Under the pieces are notes generated by a model. It was given only the letters and a program-made list of their open reading frames with translations, was not told the origin of the DNA and ran no database searches. Positions 1 through 8,032 of a DNA stretch of 31,183 nucleotides are shown in pieces. Location of the stretch: positions 1-31,183 of the forward strand of contig JAEZIQ010000163.1 in NCBI GenBank assembly GCA_023436605.1, read 5' to 3'. The position numbers and the translations under genes were made by a program. This stretch comes from Actinomycetes bacterium (GTDB taxonomy: Bacteria; Actinomycetota; Thermoleophilia; Solirubrobacterales; 70-9). Position 1 is the first letter of the stretch. The number at the start of each line of letters is the position of its first letter.

Positions 1-37
1 AACCCGCCGCCGGTCGGAGACGCACCCCAGCCGCGAG

Positions 38-74
38 CGCACACGGCCGGTCATCCGATCGCGGCCGGTGTGCG
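38..74. terminator. Hairpin after the NUDIX gene
   Basis: The left arm 38-49 (CGCACACGGCCG) pairs with 62-74 (CGGCCGGTGTGCG), leaving one bulged base and a 12-nt loop. It lies about 20 bp past the stop of the minus-strand NUDIX gene, where a terminator is expected. Neither side carries a T-tract, so this is a hairpin-only candidate. Confidence 0.5.
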
Positions 75-92
75 TCCGTCCGGCCCGACCGC

Positions 93-737
93 TCAGTCCG
101 GGTAGTCGTCTTCGAAAGGCAGAACGACCCGGGCGTTCCGCTCGTCACCGATCACCTTCGGCAAAACGATCTTCGTTGCGTCCGGATCGGCCGCCGCGCG
201 TTCCATTGCCTCGTCGGTGTTGGCCGAAGGAACCAGTGCCTCGAGTTGCTTCAGGGTGGGGAAGACGATCGCCATGTCGCCGGCCTCGGCGGCGGCCAGG
301 GCGTCGGCCGGGTTGACCCAGAGCGCCTCGGTCATTTCGAAGTTGTCCGGTTTTGCCACGGCGCCCTGCGGGGCCCGGGCCAGGAAGAACCAGGTGTCGA
401 AGCGGGTCTTGACCACCTCCGGGGTGACCCAGCGGGCCAGCGGAATCAGCTCGTTGCTGAGGTCCACCTTGATGCCTGCTTCCTCTTCGAGCTCGCGGGC
501 GGCGCACGTACGCAGTCCGTCGATTCCGTCGCCGTCCTCGGGGTCGAGCGAACCACCGGGAAAGACCCACACGCTCGGCATGAAATGGGATTCGGCCGAG
601 CGCTTCAGCATCAGGACCTCGAGCGGCCCGCCCTCTTCGCGGTCGCGAAGCAGCAGGATGGTGGCGGCGGGGCGGGGTTCGGAAGGTTTGCCGAGGTTGA
701 TCGCCTCCCCGGGGCCCGCTTCAGGAAACGAGTTCAC
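93..737 (-). CDS. NUDIX hydrolase
   Basis: A 214-aa soluble protein, probably hydrolysing a nucleoside-diphosphate-linked substrate such as a nucleotide sugar, dinucleotide or CoA derivative; the substrate cannot be read from sequence. The NUDIX box is recognisable: a GG turn at 61-62 follows VWVFP, a stretched loop rich in Asp/Gly follows, and the metal-binding helix RELEEEAGI lies at 81-89. The spacing from the GG turn to the helix is longer than in the textbook box, as in the NUDT19-like/large-loop subgroup. The start is GTG at 737, placed 7 nt after a TACGGT -10 box with no Shine-Dalgarno sequence, so a leaderless mRNA is likely. It is divergent from rubredoxin across only 39 bp. Confidence 0.9.
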   Translation of the reverse strand: MNSFPEAGPGEAINLGKPSEPRPAATILLLRDREEGGPLEVLMLKRSAESHFMPSVWVFPGGSLDPEDGDGIDGLRTCAARELEEEAGIKVDLSNELIPLARWVTPEVVKTRFDTWFFLARAPQGAVAKPDNFEMTEALWVNPADALAAAEAGDMAIVFPTLKQLEALVPSANTDEAMERAAADPDATKIVLPKVIGDERNARVVLPFEDDYPD

Positions 738-776
738 AGCGCAAACCGTATCTCACCTCGGATATCCTGCCCGGCG
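738..776. promoter_or_regulatory. Divergent leaderless promoters (NUDIX / rubredoxin)
   Basis: This 39-bp gap holds a plus-strand -10-like box TATCCT (763-768), 8 nt before the rubredoxin ATG. It also holds a minus-strand box TACGGT (745-750), 7 nt before the NUDIX GTG. No ribosome-binding site precedes either start and no good -35 is seen for either. The gap is too short for two independent polymerases, so the two promoters probably compete. Confidence 0.5.
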
Positions 777-956
777 ATGAGCACCGCGACCACCCAACTC
801 TGGATCTGCGAATCCTGCGGCTGGATCTACGATCCCGCCGAAGGTGATCCCGACGGCGGAATCCCCGCCGGAACCGCCTTCGAGGACATCCCCGACGACT
901 GGTTCTGCCCCGTCTGCGGCGCCCGCAAGGCGGATTTCGAACCCTACGACGGGTAG
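777..956 (+). CDS. Rubredoxin
   Basis: A 59-aa one-iron electron carrier, cytoplasmic. The two iron-binding knuckles are intact: CESCG (C11, C14) and CPVCGA (C44, C47). The typical Trp/Tyr/Asp-rich core lies between them (WIYDPAEGD, then TAFEDIPDDWF). Length and spacing match the AlkG-type rubredoxins of aerobic actinobacteria, which pass electrons to alkane hydroxylases or other oxygen-using enzymes, but no hydroxylase lies in this window, so the partner is unknown. The ATG at 777 was chosen because the Met is directly before the domain and 8 nt after a -10-like box. The reading frame extends far upstream but only as antisense to the NUDIX gene. Confidence 0.95.
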   Translation: MSTATTQLWICESCGWIYDPAEGDPDGGIPAGTAFEDIPDDWFCPVCGARKADFEPYDG

Positions 957-1121
957 TAGGGAATCGGGCAACGCGCCCAGGAACCACCAGCCGCGCGCTG
1001 GCTGCGTCGGACGCTTGACGGCTCGGGAACGCACAAAAGTGCGCCCCCTTCACCGCCGGCGCTTACCTCCTTGCCAGCCCACGGCTGGTGGCCCCTGTGC
1101 ACGACCCGCTGAAGTGGTGAT
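957..1121. other. Gap with two small hairpins
   Basis: No gene is seen between rubredoxin and the sigma-factor promoter. Two short inverted repeats are present: CGCAC-AAAA-GTGCG (1030-1043), flanked by GGG and CCC, and CCAGCC-CAC-GGCTGG (1074-1088). The first could terminate the rubredoxin transcript, although no T-tract follows. No known riboswitch fold is recognised. Confidence 0.3.
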
Positions 1122-1150
1122 GTGACGGATTTCAGGGCTCGCCGTAGTCT
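1122..1150 (+). promoter_or_regulatory. Promoter of the ECF sigma operon
   Basis: GTGACG (1122-1127, 4 of 6 to TTGACA) and TAGTCT (1145-1150, TAnnnT type) are separated by exactly 17 bp. The ATG at 1155 follows 4 nt later. This placement argues that the sigma-factor start is ATG 1155 and that its mRNA is leaderless or nearly so. A GTG at 1122 would lie inside the -35 box. Confidence 0.55.
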
Positions 1151-1154
1151 GGGT

Positions 1155-1745
1155 ATGAATGGCTTGCTGGAAGCAGTCCCCGACCCTGAAACCCAGATCC
1201 CTGGCGTGAGCGGGTCGAAGGCCGGGCCTCGTCCTCTTTTTGAGGATCTCTATCGGGGGAGTCGTGACGATCTTTACTCGTATGTGGCCGGGTTGCTGCG
1301 GGACCGGGTCGCGGCCGAGGATGTGACCGCGCTCGCCTTCGAGCGGGCGTTCCGCAAGTGGGACCGCTTCGATCCGAAGCGTGGCACCGCCCGGGGCTGG
1401 CTCTTTGGCATCGCCCGGAACGCCGCCCTTGACGAACTCCGCAAACGCAAGCGCGAAGTGCCCGCGATCGAGCCCGCGGAGCAGGAGGCTCCGGGCTCGG
1501 TGGCCGGCACCGTGCTCGAGCGTGAACAAAGGGCGGACCTGATGGCGGCATTAGGCAGGCTCGCCCCGGCCGACCGCGAGATGGTTGCGCTCAAGTTCTT
1601 CGCCGGCCTGAACAACGTCGAGATCGCCGAAGCGACCGGCTACTCGCCCACCAACGTGGGCACCCGGCTCAGCCGGGCAATGAATCGACTGCGGAGCGCG
1701 ATGGAAACGGATGGCTCGGCAGCGAACGAGGAGGTGGCCAGATGA
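1155..1745 (+). CDS. ECF-type RNA polymerase sigma factor
   Basis: A 196-aa sigma-70-family extracytoplasmic-function factor that would direct RNA polymerase to a dedicated promoter set. Region 2 spans about residues 30-95: a DDLYSYVAGLL helix, then DVTALAFERAFRKWDRFD, then the GWLFGIARNAALDELRKRKR helix. Region 4 spans about 125-180, with LAPADREMVALKFFAGL and a helix-turn-helix ending VGTRLSRAMNRLR. The start at 1155 is preferred over an in-frame GTG at 1122, which falls in the promoter. The stop overlaps the next gene by 4 nt (ATGA), implying translational coupling with a membrane protein that may be its anti-sigma factor. The target regulon is unknown; no second copy of the 1122-1150 promoter was recognised, so autoregulation cannot be judged. 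Confidence 0.92.
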   Translation: MNGLLEAVPDPETQIPGVSGSKAGPRPLFEDLYRGSRDDLYSYVAGLLRDRVAAEDVTALAFERAFRKWDRFDPKRGTARGWLFGIARNAALDELRKRKREVPAIEPAEQEAPGSVAGTVLEREQRADLMAALGRLAPADREMVALKFFAGLNNVEIAEATGYSPTNVGTRLSRAMNRLRSAMETDGSAANEEVAR

Positions 1746-2950
1746 GCCGCGAGAACGAAACGGGTTTCGAGATGAACCAGGAACTCAGCAACCTCGCCCA
1801 GGCCCTGCGCGAGAATCGGCCCACCCCGGAGCCCGAGTTCACCGAGCGCCTCGACCAGGCGGTGGCCGACCACTTCCCGCCGGAATGGGCCGACGAAGCT
1901 GCCCTCGGAAAGAAGGGAAGGGGTGGCATCGGCAGCCTCACCGAGCGTTTCCGCCGCCGCATGGGCGGGCGTCGCATCCTCCTCCCGGCCATGGCGAGCT
2001 TCGCCGGCCTGCTCATCGTCGCAACCGTTGTGGTCGGCGCCATTGACTCCGGCCGCCTCGGCGGCGGCACCGATGGAACAACAATCGTCGACACTGAACC
2101 GGCCCCGGAAGGTGGCCCCGAACTGCGGCTGTACTCCGGTGCTTCTTCAGCCGATATGGCGACGCCGGAATCGGTTCAATCCGAAAAATCGAAACTGGAC
2201 CTGGCTGGGCCTGCAAGTGCCGGTGGCGCCGATGCCAGCGGATTCGCCCGGATGCAGGGCAACCGGGACGTGGCCAAAGAGGCCGAGATCACTCTCGGGA
2301 CCGATCCCGAGGGGGTTCAGGATGTGGCGAACAAGGTGGTCGAGGTGACCGACGAGCACAACGGGATCGTCATGGACTCGAAGGTGACTGATGGCGAAGC
2401 GGGGGCCGCCGGGGCGACCTTCAGCCTGATGATCCCCTCGGGTCAGATGGACTCGGCCGTAGCCGACCTCTCCGGGATCGCCGACCTCCGGTCGCGCAGC
2501 CAGGAACTGACCGACATCACCGCCCCGACCAACCGGGCCGAGGATCGGATCGCTGATTCCGAGGCGAAGATCCAGAGCCTGCTCCGGGAACTCGAAGAGA
2601 CCTACGACGAGGGGGAGCGGGCCGAGCTCGAACAGCAGATCCGCTGGGAGCGCCAGCAGAAGCGCTGGGCCGAGACGCGGCTCAACCGGCTCGAGCGCCG
2701 GGCCGACTACACGCCGGTCGCGCTGAAGGTCGAAACGGGCGGTGATACCTCGTCCGACGATGAGTCATCGAGCTGGGGGCTCGGGGACGCGGTCGACGAT
2801 GCGGGCAAGATGCTCGGCGTCGCAGCCGGGGTCACGGTGATCGCCCTGGCGATAGCGATTCCGATCGGGATCGTCGTCCTGATCGCCCTCGCCCTCAACC
2901 GGGCCTGGGTCCGCCGTTCCCGCCGCCGGATCCTCGCCGACGACCAGTAG
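1742..2950 (+). CDS. DUF4349 membrane protein, possible anti-sigma partner
   Basis: A 402-aa protein. The N-terminal ~75 residues are acidic and helical with no membrane segment. TM1 lies at about 79-101, followed by a low-complexity linker. A DUF4349-type extracytoplasmic domain lies at about 172-330 (it begins RDVAKEAEITLG) and contains a charged coiled coil at about 265-320. TM2 lies at about 357-388, followed by a basic tail. The protein contains no cysteine, so it is not a zinc (ZAS) anti-sigma factor. Translational coupling to the ECF sigma gene and the membrane topology suggest it transmits an envelope signal to the sigma factor, with the cytoplasmic N-terminus binding it. That role is inference; DUF4349 itself has no assigned function. 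Confidence 0.85.
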   Translation: MSRENETGFEMNQELSNLAQALRENRPTPEPEFTERLDQAVADHFPPEWADEAALGKKGRGGIGSLTERFRRRMGGRRILLPAMASFAGLLIVATVVVGAIDSGRLGGGTDGTTIVDTEPAPEGGPELRLYSGASSADMATPESVQSEKSKLDLAGPASAGGADASGFARMQGNRDVAKEAEITLGTDPEGVQDVANKVVEVTDEHNGIVMDSKVTDGEAGAAGATFSLMIPSGQMDSAVADLSGIADLRSRSQELTDITAPTNRAEDRIADSEAKIQSLLRELEETYDEGERAELEQQIRWERQQKRWAETRLNRLERRADYTPVALKVETGGDTSSDDESSSWGLGDAVDDAGKMLGVAAGVTVIALAIAIPIGIVVLIALALNRAWVRRSRRRILADDQ

Positions 2951-3012
2951 TTGGGCATCGAGATGCGAAAAGTCAGTGATAATCCCTGACTTTTCGCATC
3001 TCGGCGCCCAAC
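2950..3012. terminator. 27-bp hairpin between convergent genes
   Basis: The left arm 2950-2976 and right arm 2986-3012 are inverted repeats of 27 bp, with one mismatch, one G-T pair and a 9-nt loop (2977-2985). The arms begin on the last base of the DUF4349 stop codon and end 16 bp before the stop of the convergent response regulator. No T-tract flanks either side. It fits a bidirectional hairpin-only terminator. Confidence 0.65.
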
Positions 3013-3028
3013 TTGGTGCCGGGCCGGG

Positions 3029-3682
3029 TCAGTCGCCGATCGCTTTGACGTAGGTGAGGACAGCGAGGACGCGGCGATGATCTTCGGCGGTGGGGGCGAG
3101 GTCGAGCTTGCTGAAGATCGAGGTGACGTGCTTCTCGACCGCCCGCTCGGTCACCACAAGGGTCTCGGCGATCGCGATGTTCGAGCGGCCCTCGGCCATC
3201 AGACCGAGCACCTCGCGCTCGCGGGCCGTCAGAACCTGAAGCGGGTCCTCGCGTCGCTGACGGCCGAGCAGGTGGGAGACCACCTCGGGGTCAAGGGCTG
3301 AACCGCCGCTGCCGACCCGGCGGACCGACTCGGTGAAGCGGTCAATCTCGGCCACCCGGTCTTTCAGCAGGTAGCCGACGCCCTCGGCCGAGTCGGCGAC
3401 CAGGTCGAGCGCGTAGCTCTCCTCCAGATACTGGGAAAGGACCAGGACCCCGGTGCCCGGATACTCGGCCCGGATCCGCTTGGCGGCCTGAAGGCCGTCG
3501 TCAGTCAGGGTCGGGGGCATGCGTATGTCGATCACGGCGACGTCGGGCTTGTGGGCGCCGACCTTGCGCAGCAGGTCTTCCGCGTCGCCGGCCTGGCCGA
3601 CGACGTCGAAACCGTCGTCTTCCAGGACCCGGACCACGCCTTCGCGCAGCAGGATCGAATCGTCGGCAACAACTACTCGCAT
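3029..3682 (-). CDS. NarL/LuxR-family response regulator
   Basis: A 217-aa two-component regulator. The receiver domain (1-120) has the acidic pair D7/D8, phospho-acceptor D52 in VIDIRMPP, and K107 in YLLKD. The LuxR-type DNA-binding domain (about 150-198) begins LTAREREVLGLMAEG and has the recognition helix TERAVEKHVTSIFSKL. Its ATG overlaps the end of the kinase gene by 10 nt, so the two are co-translated as a cognate pair. The likely target is the divergent MMPL exporter, whose upstream region carries GC-rich palindromes. This is inferred from position only. Confidence 0.94.
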   Translation of the reverse strand: MRVVVADDSILLREGVVRVLEDDGFDVVGQAGDAEDLLRKVGAHKPDVAVIDIRMPPTLTDDGLQAAKRIRAEYPGTGVLVLSQYLEESYALDLVADSAEGVGYLLKDRVAEIDRFTESVRRVGSGGSALDPEVVSHLLGRQRREDPLQVLTAREREVLGLMAEGRSNIAIAETLVVTERAVEKHVTSIFSKLDLAPTAEDHRRVLAVLTYVKAIGD

Positions 3683-5430
3683 GGGACTATCGCCTCCACA
3701 ATCGTTCCGAGCCCGGTCGGGCTGGCCAGCATGAAATGTCCATCCAGGGCGGCGACCCGGTCGGCCAGGCCATTGAGGCCCGAGCCCTGGGCCGGGTCGG
3801 CACCACCGACTCCGTCGTCGGCGATCCGGATCCGGACCATGCCGTCGAACTGGATGATGTCCACCTTGGCCCGGCTCGCGTCCGCGTACCTGACCACGTT
3901 GGTCAGCGACTCGGCGACCACGTAATAGGCGGCGGCCTCGACCGGTTCCGGCAGGCGTTCGTCGGGCATCTCGCCGACCTCGACCGGAAGCGGCGCCCGG
4001 TGGGCGAGGGCGAGCAGGGCGGCGTCAAGGCCGCGGTCTGAAAGTACGGCGGGGTGGATGCCACGGGCCAGTTCGCGCAGCTCGGCCAGGGTCTGTTCGA
4101 GCTCGGCGCTCGCCCCGTCGAGGATCTCGACCGCGGTCTGCGGGTCGGAATCGATCCGGGAGCGGGCCATCTGAAGTTTCAGGGCCAGCGAAACGAGATT
4201 CTGCTGGGCACCGTCGTGGAGGTTTCGCTCGATTTCGCGGCGGGCCGCGTCCCCGGCCTCGACGATGCGGGCCCGGGAGGCCCTGAGTTCCGCGACGTTG
4301 GCCCGGACCTCGGCTTCGAGTCGGGCGTTCTCGAAGGCGAGCGCGGCCCCGCGGCTGACCGCTTCGATCTTCTCGGGTTCTTCCAGCAGGGCCCCGTCAT
4401 GGACGATCAGCGCGACCTTGCGGCCATCCATCGTCACGAAACTCGCAGCCCGGTCGGAGCCAGAGTCCGGTTCCCTGGCCGGCAGTCCCCGAGCGTCGAC
4501 GTACTGCCTGGTTTCGGGCAGCCAGAAGAGCAGCTCGACCGACGGGTCGCCGAGCGCTTCGGCGACCGCCGCCTGCATCTTGACCGGGTCGTTCTCGTGG
4601 GCGACTTTCTCGAGCATCCGGCCCAGGGCCTGCCCCCGGACCAACTTGCTGCGGGCGAGTCCGACCAGGAACGCGATCGGCAGAGCCATCGCGTTGAGGG
4701 CGCTGATGAAACCCAAGACCTGCTCGGCTCCGTCGAGGCCGGCGATCGAGAAGACGGAGGTGATTCCAAGCATCGCCAGAAGGAAGGTCGACGTCCAGAG
4801 CACCGGTCCGATCAGGCGGCGCATCGGGGGCGAGGCGGACGAGTACTTGGTCGTGAAGCTATGGATCAGAGCCAGAACGAGGATGATCGCGAACGCATTG
4901 GCGACGATGAAAAGCACCGTGACCGTGGTCAGGGAGTCGGTGACCATCAGGAGGTTGTTCGGCGCGTCGTCGTAACCGAAGTTCTCGGAAGTCGAGAAGA
5001 AAAGAACCAGGGTCACCAGCCCGAGGGCGACCAGGACCAGCCTGACTACCCACCTGTCGGTCTGAGATTCGATTCGCCCGGTCGGGAACCGGACCAGCGT
5101 CTGGATCAGGGCGAAGGGGAAGACGTAGGAGATGACGAGGCCGGCAGTGAAGACGAGCGAGGAGTTCGCGTAGGTAAGGAACTGGGCCAGCCAGGCAAAG
5201 CTGGTGAAGACCATCCACTTGCCGAACGAGTTGTCAGGTCGGCGCCAACAGGCGAAGATCCCGACGCCCAGCCAGGTCCATCCGGTCAGAACCCTTACGG
5301 TGATCTCGATCCCAGGTTGGTCGATCTGCTGGTTGGTGAGCGCGGCCATGGTCGCGCCCCCGGCTCCGAAGAGGAACCCGGCGACGGCCAGCCAGGCGAG
5401 CCGTGAGCGCAGTGTCAAGCCACTTCCCAT
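3673..5430 (-). CDS. Membrane sensor histidine kinase (HisKA_3 type)
   Basis: A 585-aa kinase. The N-terminal half is hydrophobic with about seven to eight predicted membrane segments between residues 10 and 260, and it lacks a large external domain, so the signal is probably sensed in or at the membrane. Residues 275-365 resemble a degenerate GAF-like domain, followed by a short coiled coil. The dimerisation/phospho-acceptor motif is ERNLHDGAQQNL with H405. The HATPase domain has an N-box ESLTN (507-511), G1 DDGVGG (538-543) and G2 GSGLNG. This layout is common in actinobacterial kinases paired with NarL-type regulators that control membrane stress exporters. The start ATG at 5430 sits 6 nt after a CAGAAT box. 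Confidence 0.92.
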   Translation of the reverse strand: MGSGLTLRSRLAWLAVAGFLFGAGGATMAALTNQQIDQPGIEITVRVLTGWTWLGVGIFACWRRPDNSFGKWMVFTSFAWLAQFLTYANSSLVFTAGLVISYVFPFALIQTLVRFPTGRIESQTDRWVVRLVLVALGLVTLVLFFSTSENFGYDDAPNNLLMVTDSLTTVTVLFIVANAFAIILVLALIHSFTTKYSSASPPMRRLIGPVLWTSTFLLAMLGITSVFSIAGLDGAEQVLGFISALNAMALPIAFLVGLARSKLVRGQALGRMLEKVAHENDPVKMQAAVAEALGDPSVELLFWLPETRQYVDARGLPAREPDSGSDRAASFVTMDGRKVALIVHDGALLEEPEKIEAVSRGAALAFENARLEAEVRANVAELRASRARIVEAGDAARREIERNLHDGAQQNLVSLALKLQMARSRIDSDPQTAVEILDGASAELEQTLAELRELARGIHPAVLSDRGLDAALLALAHRAPLPVEVGEMPDERLPEPVEAAAYYVVAESLTNVVRYADASRAKVDIIQFDGMVRIRIADDGVGGADPAQGSGLNGLADRVAALDGHFMLASPTGLGTIVEAIVPCE

Positions 5431-5436
5431 GGCTTG

Positions 5437-5442
5437 ATTCTG
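5437..5442 (-). promoter_or_regulatory. -10 box of the kinase/regulator operon
   Basis: CAGAAT on the minus strand (4 of 6 to TATAAT), 6 nt before the ATG at 5430 with no Shine-Dalgarno sequence. It is consistent with a leaderless transcript. No clear -35 is seen. Confidence 0.4.
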
Positions 5443-5463
5443 ACCGATGATCGGGGAGGGGTT

Positions 5464-5593
5464 GGTGTGGTCAACACCCGAATGGCCGTTTCAGTGGTGC
5501 GGTTCTCCGTACCCCTAAGGGGCAGTCTGCTCCCGGCAAAGACACCGGTCATCCCCCTTTCGGGGCGAGCTTGCTGGCGGCAGGCTTTGCCGC
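5464..5593. promoter_or_regulatory. Palindrome-rich region upstream of the MMPL exporter
   Basis: The kinase/exporter gap holds several inverted repeats: GGTGT-N5-ACACC (5464-5478), the perfect CCCCTAAGGGG (5512-5522), a similar CCCC...GGGG element near 5553-5565, and GCGGCA-N5-TGCCGC (5577-5593), which ends at the base before the exporter ATG. No convincing -10/-35 pair or ribosome-binding site is visible for the exporter. These are candidate operator sites for the neighbouring regulator. The last one would also fold as an RNA hairpin directly before the start codon. Confidence 0.4.
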
Positions 5594-7876
5594 ATGAAAA
5601 CCAGTCACAACATTGCTGCCCGAGCCGGAAGGTGGAGCGCAACCCATCGCAAGACCGCGATTTGGGGTTGGCTCGCCTTCGTGGTCCTTGCGGTCTTCAT
5701 TGGAGGATCGATGGGAACCAAGACCCTGACCGACGCCGAAAATGGGGTCGGCGAGTCAGGGCGCGCCGAGGTGGTCAGCTCCGAAAACTTCCCCGAAAAG
5801 GCCAGCGAGCAGGTCCTGATCAAGGCTCCGGAAGGCGGCTCGAATACGAGCGCTGACTTCCGGGCGGCGACCGATGGCCTGACCCGCGAGCTCAAGTCGA
5901 CGCCGTACGTCTCGCATGTCCAGAGTCCGTTTGCGCCGGGCAACGAGGCCCAGCTTTCGTCCGACGGGCGATCCGGACTTGTCACCTATGACCTGGCCGG
6001 AAACGAAGACGAACTCACCGAACGGCTGGGTGCGACCCAGGACGCGGTGAACGAGGCCCAGGCCCGCGCGCCCGGGTTCGGCTTCTCGCAGTTCGGTGAT
6101 GCCACCGCCAGCGAACAGATCGGCCAGGCCTTCGAGGACGACTTCAGGAAGGCCGAGCTCACCTCGTTGCCGATCACCCTGCTGATCCTCGTGCTCGCTT
6201 TCGGAGCTTTCGTCGCCGCGGGCGTGCCGCTGCTGCTCGGCCTGACCGCGGTCGGGGCGGCAATCGGTCTGACCGCGTTGGTCAGTCACATCACACCGAT
6301 GTCGGACGCCGCGAACTCGGTGATCCTTCTGATCGGTCTCGCGGTCGGGGTCGACTACTCGCTGTTCTACCTCCGTCGCGAGCGCGAGGAGCGGGCCGCC
6401 GGTCGCTCCGAAACGGCCGCGCTGGAAGCTGCCGCCGCCACCTCCGGCCGGGCGGTGATCATTTCCGGAATCACGGTGATGATCGCGATGGCCGGCATGT
6501 ACATGGCCGGGAACGCGACCTTCACCTCGTTTGCGACGGGCACCATCCTGGTCGTCGCGGTGGCGGTGCTCGGATCGCTCACCGTGCTGCCCGCCGTGCT
6601 CGCCTGGCTCGGAGACCGGGTGGACCGGGGACGGATCCCGTTCGTCACCCGGATGCGCCAGCGTCGGGCAACCAACAGCGCCAGCGGGGGAGGGTTCGGG
6701 GCGAAGTTCGTTCGCGCCGTCCTGCGACGCCCGGGCATCTCGGCTGTCGTCGCTGGTGGCCTGCTGGTCCTGGTCGCGTTGCCGGCCTTCAAGCTCCACA
6801 CGGTGGTGCCCGGGGTGGAGTCGCTGCCTCAGGAGCTGCCGGTGATCCAGGCCTACAACGAGGTCGATGACGCCTTCCCGGGCGGCCCCGAACCGGCCGG
6901 TGTCGTGATCAAGGCGGATGACGTCCGCTCGCCCGAAGTCCAGCAGGGCATCGCCGCCCTCAAGGAGGCGGTCAACGGAGAGAAGCAGTTCGGTTCGCCG
7001 ATCACCACGACAATCAGCCCGAACGGGCAGGTCGAGGTGGTCAACGTGCCCCTCGCCGGCAGTGGGACCGATGACGTGTCGAACGCGGCTCTGGCCAGCC
7101 TGCGCGATGACGTGATCCCCGCGACGATCGGCCAGGTGCCGGGCGCCGAGACCAACGTCACCGGCATGACTGCCGGGTCGAAGGACTTCAACGACCTGAT
7201 GAAGGAGCGGGCGCCGCTGGTCTTCGCCTTCGTGCTGATGACCGCGTTCATCCTGCTGCTGGTCGCCTTCCGCTCGATCGTGATCCCGCTGACCTCGATC
7301 CTGCTCAACCTGCTTTCGGTCGGTGCCGCCTACGGGCTGCTCGTCTGGATCTTCCAGGAAGGGCACCTCGAGGGCCTGCTCGGATTCGAGTCGATGGGCG
7401 GGATCACCGCCTGGCTGCCGATGTTTCTCTTCGTGGTCCTGTTCGGACTCTCGATGGATTACCACGTGTTCATCCTGAGCCGGATCCGTGAGGCCCACGA
7501 TCAGGGCAAGAGCACCTCGGAAGCAGTCGAGTACGGGCTGCGCCGCACCGCTGGACCGGTCACGTCGGCTGCGATCGTGATGGTCGCCGTCTTCTCGATC
7601 TTCGCCACCCTCTCGATGCTGGAGTTCAAGCAGATGGGTGTCGGACTCGCGGCGGCGGTCCTGATCGACGCGACCATCGTCCGCGGGGTGCTGGTCCCGG
7701 CAACTATGAAACTGCTCGGAAAGTGGAACTGGTACCTCCCGGCCTGGCTCGAGTGGCTTCCCAGGGTCAACCTCGAAGGAGCCCCCGAACCGCTCCCGCA
7801 GTCGACCCCGGAACCTGGTGGGTCGGATAACCGGCAGCAGGACCGGAAATCCGACCCACTGCCTGCCAGCAACTGA
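5594..7876 (+). CDS. MMPL/RND-superfamily transporter
   Basis: A 760-aa inner-membrane exporter of the MmpL/YdfJ type, expected to use the proton gradient to move lipids, siderophores or hydrophobic drugs. The typical two-fold layout is visible. TM1 is at about 22-42 with a periplasmic domain to about 190. TMs 2-6 lie at 190-345, with VGVDYSLFYLRRERE carrying the intramembrane Asp-Tyr pair. TM7 is at about 375-397 with a second periplasmic domain, and TMs 8-12 lie at about 540-705, with LSMDYHVFILSRI as the second Asp-Tyr pair. Both halves end in RRT/SGR-type loops seen in the family. The tail is short, polar and Pro-rich. It is divergent from the two-component pair, the probable regulator. 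The substrate is unknown. Confidence 0.93.
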   Translation: MKTSHNIAARAGRWSATHRKTAIWGWLAFVVLAVFIGGSMGTKTLTDAENGVGESGRAEVVSSENFPEKASEQVLIKAPEGGSNTSADFRAATDGLTRELKSTPYVSHVQSPFAPGNEAQLSSDGRSGLVTYDLAGNEDELTERLGATQDAVNEAQARAPGFGFSQFGDATASEQIGQAFEDDFRKAELTSLPITLLILVLAFGAFVAAGVPLLLGLTAVGAAIGLTALVSHITPMSDAANSVILLIGLAVGVDYSLFYLRREREERAAGRSETAALEAAAATSGRAVIISGITVMIAMAGMYMAGNATFTSFATGTILVVAVAVLGSLTVLPAVLAWLGDRVDRGRIPFVTRMRQRRATNSASGGGFGAKFVRAVLRRPGISAVVAGGLLVLVALPAFKLHTVVPGVESLPQELPVIQAYNEVDDAFPGGPEPAGVVIKADDVRSPEVQQGIAALKEAVNGEKQFGSPITTTISPNGQVEVVNVPLAGSGTDDVSNAALASLRDDVIPATIGQVPGAETNVTGMTAGSKDFNDLMKERAPLVFAFVLMTAFILLLVAFRSIVIPLTSILLNLLSVGAAYGLLVWIFQEGHLEGLLGFESMGGITAWLPMFLFVVLFGLSMDYHVFILSRIREAHDQGKSTSEAVEYGLRRTAGPVTSAAIVMVAVFSIFATLSMLEFKQMGVGLAAAVLIDATIVRGVLVPATMKLLGKWNWYLPAWLEWLPRVNLEGAPEPLPQSTPEPGGSDNRQQDRKSDPLPASN

Positions 7877-7894
7877 TCCACGGAGTCCCAAAGA

Positions 7895-7930
7895 GGGTCG
7901 GATCGCCGTCATCACCGGGCGATCCGGCCC
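7895..7930 (+). terminator. 13-bp hairpin after the MMPL gene
   Basis: The arms GGGTCGGATCGCC (7895-7907) and GGCGATCCGGCCC (7918-7930) pair over 13 bp with a single G-T pair and a 10-nt loop. They lie 18 bp after the exporter stop. No T-tract follows, so this is another hairpin-only terminator candidate. Confidence 0.55.
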
Positions 7931-8000
7931 ATTCCGTGTTCCTGGTGGATCTCGCATCCGTCTGGCGGTGGGCAAGCGGCTTCTACAGAGATGGGATAAG

Positions 8001-8016
8001 CGTGATGTACGTCACA
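8001..8016 (+). promoter_or_regulatory. CRP/GlxR-like binding site
   Basis: CGTGATGTACGTCACA matches the actinobacterial GlxR/CRP consensus TGTGAnnTAnnTCACA at every defined position except the first. Its centre is about 60 bp upstream of the expected transcript start at 8068, the classic distance for activation by a CRP-family protein bound upstream of the -35. Assignment to a CRP-family regulator is inference from the consensus as I remember it. Confidence 0.5.
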
Positions 8017-8032
8017 TTGGCAATATTTCCTG

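Noticed and set aside
1122..1154. GTG at 1122 as the sigma-factor start
   Set aside because: It lies in the predicted -35 box and has no ribosome-binding site. ATG 1155 fits the promoter position.
4054..5406. 450-aa open frame on the plus strand opposite the first kinase
   Set aside because: It is highly charged with no domain pattern, and it mirrors a well-supported kinase. Long antisense frames are expected at this GC content.
5756..7975. 739-aa open frame on the minus strand opposite the MMPL exporter
   Set aside because: Composition is dominated by Arg, Asp, Gly, His and Gln with no hydrophobic core. It is a shadow of the transporter.
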